Positions 7,944-13,149 of a DNA stretch of 13,149 bases are shown in pieces; position 1 is the first letter of the stretch; each line of letters opens with the position of its first letter. The DNA comes from Acidobacteriota bacterium (GTDB taxonomy: Bacteria > Acidobacteriota > Terriglobia > UBA7540), in assembly GCA_021827245.1 (NCBI GenBank), contig JAKAWN010000171.1:1-13149 (forward strand), in the 5' to 3' direction. A program made the translations under genes and the position numbers. A model generated the notes under the pieces. It had not been told where the DNA came from. It saw nothing but the letters and a program-made list of their open reading frames with translations, and made no database searches.

Positions 7944-8420
7944 ATGAATAACAACCTCGTCACACTCAGGGGCAGGGTCAGCGGCGCGGACCGGCGGGCC
8001 ATTGTGGGCCACATGCGCACTCTCGAACAGGCTTGCCATCAGCTTCTGGATCTCAGCCATCCCTCCTCATATGATTCGCCCTTTCTAAGACGCGAGGGCC
8101 TTCCCCGCCAGGACGCGGAGCAGGTCCATCGCCTGGTTTCCAGGCTCCTCTCACAGATTTTCCAGGCCGCGCGGGAACTGGGTCTCGACCGGACCATTCA
8201 ATATGCCAATCAGGAAACCGTCCCTCTGGTTTCCAATATGAAAGGAATTGCGGAGCAACTGGCGGACTTTAGAAGTGGCAATCCGGCCAATCAAGTTGCC
8301 GAATACCTCCAAGCATTCGCGGGTGAATCCCTGCGCATACTGAACGACATCAGTCACGTTGTTGGCAAAACGCGGCGGGAGGCCGACGTCTCCAGTCAGA
8401 GAGGTACAAATCATGATTAA
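7944..8420 (+). CDS. Hypothetical helical protein, first gene of fluoride operon B
   Basis: I do not recognise this 158-residue protein. It is predominantly helical by composition, with no signal peptide, membrane segment or cysteine cluster. Two histidine-containing stretches stand out: VGHMRTLEQACHQLLDLSHP near 21-40 and AEQVHRLVSRLLSQIFQAAR near 58-77. The C-terminal tail (about 143-158) is polar and likely disordered. The start at 7944 has GGAGAG five bases upstream and lies just behind the B2 terminator, so it is the gene most directly controlled by the tandem riboswitches. Its last bases overlap the next gene (ATGATTAA), which implies coupled translation. The function is unknown. Confidence 0.8.
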   Translation: MNNNLVTLRGRVSGADRRAIVGHMRTLEQACHQLLDLSHPSSYDSPFLRREGLPRQDAEQVHRLVSRLLSQIFQAARELGLDRTIQYANQETVPLVSNMKGIAEQLADFRSGNPANQVAEYLQAFAGESLRILNDISHVVGKTRREADVSSQRGTNHD

Positions 8421-9327
8421 CGCTTGGGATTGCAGATCCGTATTCCGGGCCGAAACGCGGGACGAAGTGCCGCCCGAATTTCGCAATGTGTATGACCGGC
8501 TGGTAGGGGCCAGCGGGCCGCCGGCTTTTGGCCTATTCACGCCCATCGTTGAAGAGCGCGCTTTCGTCATCTCTCAGTGGACTCCTCCCAGGCTCATTCT
8601 CGTATTTCGGGAGTCCCTTGCTCTGTTGTCACTCGATACCCGGTCAGACCTGGTCATAACCTACGAGTTGCGTCGTGATGATTTCCTCGGCTACGGGCTT
8701 GCGGAATTCCTGCTGGACCGCTGGTTTACCATCTATCATAGAGACTTTCCCGGAGGCAAGAAAATCCACTTCCCTTCCACGGAAAAGTATTACTATGCCG
8801 AACTGGCCCGCTTTCTGGTTGGTTGGTCGCGCCGAGAAGGCCACGTCGCGCAATATCTATCTCAGACTTCACTGCCGATCCAGGGTATGCCAGCAAAGCT
8901 TGTAGGCTGGCTTGAATCCCATCCCGAATTGGGCGTAGTCACCGAATATTTCTTCCAGCCTGCCATAGAACCTCGCAGACCGCGCCAGGCATCGTTTTCC
9001 AATCTGCTGCTCATCACTACTTCCGAGGGAATTGTTGCCCTTAGGGAACATTTCCCACATAATCCCCGGAAATTCGGGATCGAGATGACCTTTTTACCGC
9101 GTGGCTGTGTGAAGTCGGCCGACTGGATTGAGCCCGCGAATCACAAGCATGCGGTCATTGAGATTTCCATACACGGTGCGCTGGCGCGCTTGCGAATGCC
9201 TTGGCGCGTGTTTGCTGGCTTGCGACCCTATGCGCTTCGATGGATTCGAGCGGTCAACCAAGCGGCCAGCCCCATAACAATAGAGGAATCGGAGCCCAAT
9301 GGGCCGGCCAAGGCGGATGACCGGTAG
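8413..9327 (+). CDS. Hypothetical protein, possibly two PH-like halves
   Basis: I do not recognise this 304-residue soluble protein. The start at 8413 is preferred over an upstream in-frame ATG at 8359, because it has AGAGGT upstream and only an 8-base overlap with the previous gene. Two beta-rich stretches each end in a helix: about 37-132 (hydrophobic strands around PRLILVFRESLALLSLDTR, then YYYAELARFLVGW) and about 195-295 (LLLITTSEGIVAL, then AVIEISIHGALARL, ending YALRWIRAVN). This strand-then-helix order recalls bacterial PH-like domains, which is an inference from pattern only. No catalytic motif is evident. The last 15 or so residues are polar. It sits 43 bases before the first HEAT gene in the same apparent operon. 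Confidence 0.78.
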   Translation: MINAWDCRSVFRAETRDEVPPEFRNVYDRLVGASGPPAFGLFTPIVEERAFVISQWTPPRLILVFRESLALLSLDTRSDLVITYELRRDDFLGYGLAEFLLDRWFTIYHRDFPGGKKIHFPSTEKYYYAELARFLVGWSRREGHVAQYLSQTSLPIQGMPAKLVGWLESHPELGVVTEYFFQPAIEPRRPRQASFSNLLLITTSEGIVALREHFPHNPRKFGIEMTFLPRGCVKSADWIEPANHKHAVIEISIHGALARLRMPWRVFAGLRPYALRWIRAVNQAASPITIEESEPNGPAKADDR

Positions 9328-9370
9328 ACGGAAAGCAACCCTGGGCCTTCCGTGAAAGTGGGCGATAATC

Positions 9371-10354
9371 ATGTCAGGTGGGGAAGGAATTAAGGCGTTA
9401 ATCGAGCAGCTTAGAGATCCCACTCGGAGCCACCAGGCGCTGCTGGCGCTGCTTATGAAGGGTGAAGATGCTGTGCCCGCTTTGGCCGCGTTCCTTCGAT
9501 CTTCGAAGCCATCCAGTTTGCCCGAACCAAGATTGCTGGCGGTCGAAGGTCTGAGCATCCTGAAAGGATCAGAAACCCTTGAAGCCCTGATTGCCGTCGC
9601 CACCGAAAGGCTCGGTGAGATCGCTGACCCCGTGATTCGCCTCGCAGAGGAAGGAGTGGTCAGTCGCGCGGCCCTCGCCTTAGGTGATTTCCCTGACGAG
9701 CCCCGTGCACGGGAAACACTTCTAGAGCTCCTGCAAGAAAAACCTCTGGCCGGAGTAGCAGAAGCTTTCATGAAGTTGAAAGACCCTCGTGCCATCCCAG
9801 GGATCGTCTCCTGGCTGGAAGAGGACTTCGTTGCCGAGGCCGCCGGGCGCGCGATCGTCGCCTGTGGTCCGGTTGCCATTCCGTCGCTGCTCGAATCGTT
9901 GAGGGAAAAGCATGTGCGGTACGGCTCCGAAGCCGGGATGAGCCGGCGCCGGCGCGCTCGGATTCTTGCAATTCTCTGTGAATTGGCGCGACCGGCGGGC
10001 ATCGACGGTCTTGAAGACCTGCTCGGTGACCCCGCTGAGGGTGTGCGTTGGAATGCGGTCCGCCTTTTTCTCGAAAAAGGTAGCGCTGCGCAGCAGGCAC
10101 GAGCCTATCGGATTGGGACCAAGTTCCTTGACTCCATGGAAAAGTTCCTGCGCGCGGAATGCGAGGAACTATTGCTCGCCCACTTCGACTTAGGACGTGA
10201 ATTAATCGAAGAGGAAATCAATCGCCGGCGAATGATGGGGAAAACAGAAAAGAATTTCGAACCCCGAGAAACGACGCTGGCGATTCTCCTTCGGATCGTC
10301 CGCAAGGGCAGCGAGGCGAATAGGCGAGGAGGGGCCGGAACTTCATCAAGATAG
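9371..10354 (+). CDS. HEAT-repeat protein (short, divergent repeats)
   Basis: This 327-residue protein is built largely of irregular HEAT-like helix pairs: LLALLMKGEDAVPALAAFL near 25-43, LLAVEGLSILKGSETLEALI near 55-74, SRAALALGDFPDEPRARETL near 98-117, RAIPGIVSWLEEDFVAEAAG near 139-158, and AEGVRWNAVRLFLEKGSA near 222-239. The last 60 residues are charged and less repeat-like, with the cluster EEEINRRR. Such alpha solenoids are usually protein-interaction scaffolds; there is no catalytic motif. The ribosome binding site is weak. It is followed after 11 bases by the large HEAT gene, so the two are likely co-expressed and may form one assembly. The repeats are less regular than those of the neighbour, so this is not simply a duplicate of it. 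Confidence 0.82.
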   Translation: MSGGEGIKALIEQLRDPTRSHQALLALLMKGEDAVPALAAFLRSSKPSSLPEPRLLAVEGLSILKGSETLEALIAVATERLGEIADPVIRLAEEGVVSRAALALGDFPDEPRARETLLELLQEKPLAGVAEAFMKLKDPRAIPGIVSWLEEDFVAEAAGRAIVACGPVAIPSLLESLREKHVRYGSEAGMSRRRRARILAILCELARPAGIDGLEDLLGDPAEGVRWNAVRLFLEKGSAAQQARAYRIGTKFLDSMEKFLRAECEELLLAHFDLGRELIEEEINRRRMMGKTEKNFEPRETTLAILLRIVRKGSEANRRGGAGTSSR

Positions 10355-10365
10355 GTTCACATAAG

Positions 10366-12765
10366 ATGTCGCCGCAAGAAGCCATTCAGATTCCCGGGGT
10401 CGGCGGTTTCGAAATCAAGGCTGTTATCTCCGCGCTCATCGAGGCGCTGAACAATAGCAGCCGTGGCGTCCGCAAAGATGCTGCTTTCGCATTGGCGAGA
10501 ATGAGCTCACAAAAAGCGGTCGTCACGGCTCTCATCGGCGCGTTGAAGGCCAATAACGCGGCGATTCGGTATGGGGTTACGCAGGCCCTTCGGCACGTTG
10601 ATCCGGAGCCAGGAGCCCTGATTGACCTCATCATCGTTTTGAATGACGAGAGCGAACGAGTTCGTTTGGGAGCAACGCAGGTCCTGGGAAGTTGGGGGCC
10701 AGCAGTAGCGGCTGCGGTTCCGCGCCTCGTGGAAGCCTTGCAGGACAAAAGTGAAACGGTCCGCCGTGGAGCGATTAAGGCCCTCGGAGAGATGGGCTCG
10801 CCAGCCACCGCAACGATTCCTGCCATTATCTCCACATTTGTGGAAGGCAGCGAAATGGTTCGCATGCAGGCGATTGATACCCTAGCTTGCATCGGAGTCC
10901 GGGAAGAGATCATCCCTGCGCTCATCAAAGCATTGAAGAGCGACAACGCGGCAATCCGCGTGGGAGCAACAGCGGTCCTTGAGCGTCTGGGCGTGAGAGC
11001 AGCACCCGCTCTTCCCAGTCTTATTGACGCCTTGGAAGACCAAGATGAACGAGTCCGCCGAGGAGCAGCACAGGCGCTTAGAAGAGCCGGTCCCTTGCCG
11101 GCAGCCGCCGTTCCGGCATTCATCAGGGTGCTGAATGATCGCGACTACCATGTCCGGCATTTGGCGGTACAAGCGCTCGGTAGCATGAAGGCGTTAGCAG
11201 GCACTGCCGTGCCTGCCCTCGTCAGCGCGCTCAGTGACAGCCAAAGCATAGTCCGAGAGGACTCTGCCGGAGCCTTGGCTGAAATTGGGTCTCCATCTGC
11301 CATGAAAGCGCTTATAAGCTCCTTAAAGCATGGCGGTGAAGCGACCCGTTTCGGAGCTACCCAGGCTCTCTGCAAGATGGGACCGCGAGCATTGGCTGGG
11401 TTCCCTGCGCTTGTCGCAACGTTAGAGGACAGGAGCGAGTCGGTCCGAGCTGGAGCCGCCGGAGCGCTAGGCAGCATGGGTGTAGGGGCGAGGGATGCAG
11501 TCGAAGCCCTTGTCGCAAGAATGGAAGACTGGAGTGAGAAGGTGCGCCAGGATGTGGCACGCGCCTTGGGCTGTATCGGCGCCAGCACAACGCTCGTTAT
11601 CCACACCCTTGTCGAAGTCATGAATGACAGTGAGCCTGCGGTTCGATGCGAAGCGTCCAAAGCCCTTGCGGCAATCGGATCCGAAGAAGTTATTGTCGCT
11701 CTTACGACCGCTTTAAGGCACGGGAAAGCTATGGTGCGCCAAGGAGCAGCACGGGCTTTGGGGGCTCTGGGATCACAGGCTGCAAGCGCTGTTCCTGCCC
11801 TAATTGTGGCGGTGCAGGACACCAGCGATCAGGTTCGCGAAGCAGCAGTTGGCGCTCTAGGTAGCATGGGACTGGCCGCCTCATCATCCGTTCCCACCGT
11901 TCTCGGATCCCTGCATGACAGAAGCGATAGTGTTCGGTATGAGGCGCTTTGCGCTCTCTCAAAAATTGGCGCGAAAGGAACGATGCCTATCCGGGAAATC
12001 ATTGCATTGCTGACGGATAGTAGCAGCCGCGTCCGTAATCGGGCTGCTGAGGTGTTGGCAAATTTGGGCCAGGACGTCATCGCTGATCTGGTTCAATCGT
12101 TGCAGCACGTCAATGCTGCGATCCGGTACGGAGCTACTCAGTCCCTCAAACTGATGGGAGCCCTCGCTGCCGTCGCGGTCCCTGACCTCGCAGAGACGCT
12201 GGACGACGAGAGCGATATGGTGCGCATCGGTGCTGCGCGAGCCCTCCAATGCGCCGGTGCAGAGATTTCGATCGCTGTCCCTTCCCTTATTGTTGCCTTG
12301 ACGGACAGTAACGAAGAGGTCCGCCTGGAGGCAACGCGCGTTCTCAGAAGGTCTGGCAAATCGGGAGCTCCTGCCGTTCCGGCTCTCCTGCAGACACTAA
12401 AAGACAGCTGCAAGCGAGTTCGCCAGGGGGCAGTTCAAGCTCTTGGGAGAATAGGATTTGCATCGGGAGATTTATCCTGCCTGATCGAGGCGCTGGCGAA
12501 TAACCATGAGTCTGTCCGTCAAGGCGCCGCGCATGCGCTGAGATGTGTCGGACCCGAAGCGGTGGCAGCCGTTCCAGCCCTTGTCGAAAGCTTAAGAGAT
12601 GGCATCAAACAGGTTCGTTATCGGTCCGCGCAAGCGCTGGGAAGGGTCGGCGCAAAAAAGGGGGATGCTGTGACCGCCCTTCTCGAAAGGCTGGCTGATG
12701 CGAGCCCGACGGTTCGTCGGGCTGCCGTCCGAGCGTTGGGTAAGATATGCGGAAATCCGAAATAG
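10366..12765 (+). CDS. Large HEAT-repeat (PBS-lyase-like) protein, 24 HEAT units in six four-unit modules
   Basis: This 799-residue protein consists almost entirely of HEAT/PBS-lyase-like units of 31-34 residues. A typical unit reads AVPALIVAVQDTSDQVREAA then VGALGSMG. I count 24 units from about residue 18 to the C-terminus. A higher order is visible: every fourth unit carries a variant first helix and turn beginning at 55, 185, 315, 445, 574 and 705 (for example ALIGALKANNAAIRYG and ALIKALKSDNAAIRVG), and the preceding unit ends in a short linker. The protein is therefore six copies of a module of about 130 residues. There is no signal peptide, membrane segment or catalytic motif. It is the last gene of operon B and probably a scaffold. 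Some HEAT/PBS-type proteins are lyases for phycobilins, but no phycobilin context exists here. Confidence 0.93.
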   Translation: MSPQEAIQIPGVGGFEIKAVISALIEALNNSSRGVRKDAAFALARMSSQKAVVTALIGALKANNAAIRYGVTQALRHVDPEPGALIDLIIVLNDESERVRLGATQVLGSWGPAVAAAVPRLVEALQDKSETVRRGAIKALGEMGSPATATIPAIISTFVEGSEMVRMQAIDTLACIGVREEIIPALIKALKSDNAAIRVGATAVLERLGVRAAPALPSLIDALEDQDERVRRGAAQALRRAGPLPAAAVPAFIRVLNDRDYHVRHLAVQALGSMKALAGTAVPALVSALSDSQSIVREDSAGALAEIGSPSAMKALISSLKHGGEATRFGATQALCKMGPRALAGFPALVATLEDRSESVRAGAAGALGSMGVGARDAVEALVARMEDWSEKVRQDVARALGCIGASTTLVIHTLVEVMNDSEPAVRCEASKALAAIGSEEVIVALTTALRHGKAMVRQGAARALGALGSQAASAVPALIVAVQDTSDQVREAAVGALGSMGLAASSSVPTVLGSLHDRSDSVRYEALCALSKIGAKGTMPIREIIALLTDSSSRVRNRAAEVLANLGQDVIADLVQSLQHVNAAIRYGATQSLKLMGALAAVAVPDLAETLDDESDMVRIGAARALQCAGAEISIAVPSLIVALTDSNEEVRLEATRVLRRSGKSGAPAVPALLQTLKDSCKRVRQGAVQALGRIGFASGDLSCLIEALANNHESVRQGAAHALRCVGPEAVAAVPALVESLRDGIKQVRYRSAQALGRVGAKKGDAVTALLERLADASPTVRRAAVRALGKICGNPK
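10417..12762 (+). repeat. Six tandem diverged copies of a 390-base (130-codon) four-HEAT module
   Basis: The repeat shows in the translated protein. The marker units of successive modules are spaced 130, 130, 130, 129 and 131 residues apart, and six modules fill residues 18-799. The DNA copies are clearly diverged, so the expansion is old or has been kept by selection on structure. Confidence 0.75.
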
Positions 12766-13063
12766 TGACAGGGCCGTGGTGCCCGCTCAACGGCTCCCTT
12801 CGGTCGATGGCCTTTTAGCACTCGTTAGGGCATCGCCTGGCCGCCCGGAAGCGCCATCAGGGGAGTTCTGTACGGCAAGTCGATCGCGGCCGTGGCTGTC
12901 TTCCGCGTGCCCCTAAAACTTGCTGCGATTCCAATGTACGTGAAGGTGAGGAAGGGAATGCGCGAAGGATCTGCCGGCTAATGGTTGAGTCTTGTCGGGA
13001 AGAGCGACGGTTGCCATTCTGAATCGGGGCAGAGGGAATTATGGTGACAGCCAAGGAGTGATC
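12766..13063 (+). other. Gene-free spacer after the HEAT operon
   Basis: No convincing gene, aptamer or promoter is visible in these 298 bases. A possible weak terminator is GGCCGT (12770-12775) with ATGGCC (12807-12812) followed by TTTT, but the loop is long. AAGGAG at 13053-13058 is the ribosome binding site of the next gene. Confidence 0.5.
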
Positions 13064-13149
13064 ATGAGCGTGACTTATTTTTGTCCTTCTTGCTGGAGCG
13101 AAGTAGGGAGAGCGACTACCTGCCCCAACTGTGGCGCGGCCCTGCAGGA
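13064..13149 (+). CDS. N-terminus of a zinc-ribbon protein, cut by the window end
   Basis: Only 28 codons are visible. They encode a zinc ribbon with two CxxC knuckles: CPSC (C7, C10) and CPNC (C20, C23) in a short MSVTYF... context. AAGGAG lies five bases upstream of the ATG. Zinc ribbons of this type often head larger proteins with further domains, which lie outside the window. About 300 bases separate it from the HEAT operon, so membership in operon B is uncertain. Confidence 0.72.
   Translation, partial: MSVTYFCPSCWSEVGRATTCPNCGAALQ

Noticed and set aside
9094..10002. Long minus-strand open frame opposite the 8413 and 9371 genes
   Set aside because: Composition is arginine- and serine-rich, typical of antisense frames in GC-rich DNA, and the + strand frames fit as operon genes. 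Similar minus-strand frames opposite the large HEAT gene were rejected for the same reason.
10417..12762. Direct DNA repeat suggestive of a CRISPR array or satellite
   Set aside because: The periodicity is in the protein (HEAT units of about 33 residues); the DNA copies are diverged and coding, with no conserved short repeat and unique spacers.
12829..12981. Open frame of about 50 codons after the HEAT operon, ending in a basic stretch (MYVKVRKGMREG)
   Set aside because: No ATG or GTG near its beginning, no ribosome binding site and no recognised family. It could be a gene remnant, but this cannot be supported.

Overview
The window (about 13 kb, moderately GC-rich, every recognisable gene on the + strand) looks like bacterial chromosome. 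The mix of a group-4-hydrogenase-like membrane complex, a very large HEAT-repeat protein, and fluoride riboswitches over enolase suggests an environmental lineage such as Acidobacteriota or a similar phylum. Nothing here fixes the taxonomy. I see no tRNA, rRNA, CRISPR array or insertion sequence.

Region 1 (1-2916) is the end of an operon for an energy-converting-hydrogenase-related (Ehr/Hyf-like) membrane complex. It holds a NuoB/HycG-like small subunit that has lost two of the four ligands of its proximal [4Fe-4S] cluster, then a HyfB-type antiporter-like subunit.

Region 2 (about 3000-7604) is fluoride operon A. An extended -10 promoter leads straight into a fluoride (crcB-motif) riboswitch whose aptamer overlaps an intrinsic terminator. 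Behind it lie DUF190, a YfcE-like metallophosphoesterase, a complete enolase (enolase is the classic fluoride-inhibited enzyme), and a dynamin-like GTPase fused to a duplicated CxxC...CxxH domain.

Region 3 (7605-12765) is fluoride operon B. A perfectly spaced sigma-70-type promoter starts five bases after the end of operon A. It drives two fluoride aptamers in tandem (about 7647 and 7816), each followed by a terminator-like hairpin, then four tightly packed genes: an unknown helical protein, an unknown possibly two-domain beta-rich protein, a 327-residue HEAT-repeat protein, and a 799-residue protein made of 24 HEAT units arranged as six copies of a 130-residue four-HEAT module. A gene-free stretch follows, then the start of a zinc-ribbon protein (13064 onwards).

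The main message is that three fluoride aptamers in under 5 kb place known fluoride-linked functions (DUF190, enolase) beside genes with no obvious link to fluoride: a dynamin/Cys-His fusion and a HEAT-protein operon. No fluoride exporter (CrcB/Fluc or CLC-F) lies in the window. Operon B, under tandem riboswitches, is the best candidate for an undescribed fluoride-responsive system. Riboswitch identity rests on direct reading of the conserved sequence and pairings. The biological roles of the operon B proteins are not known to me.
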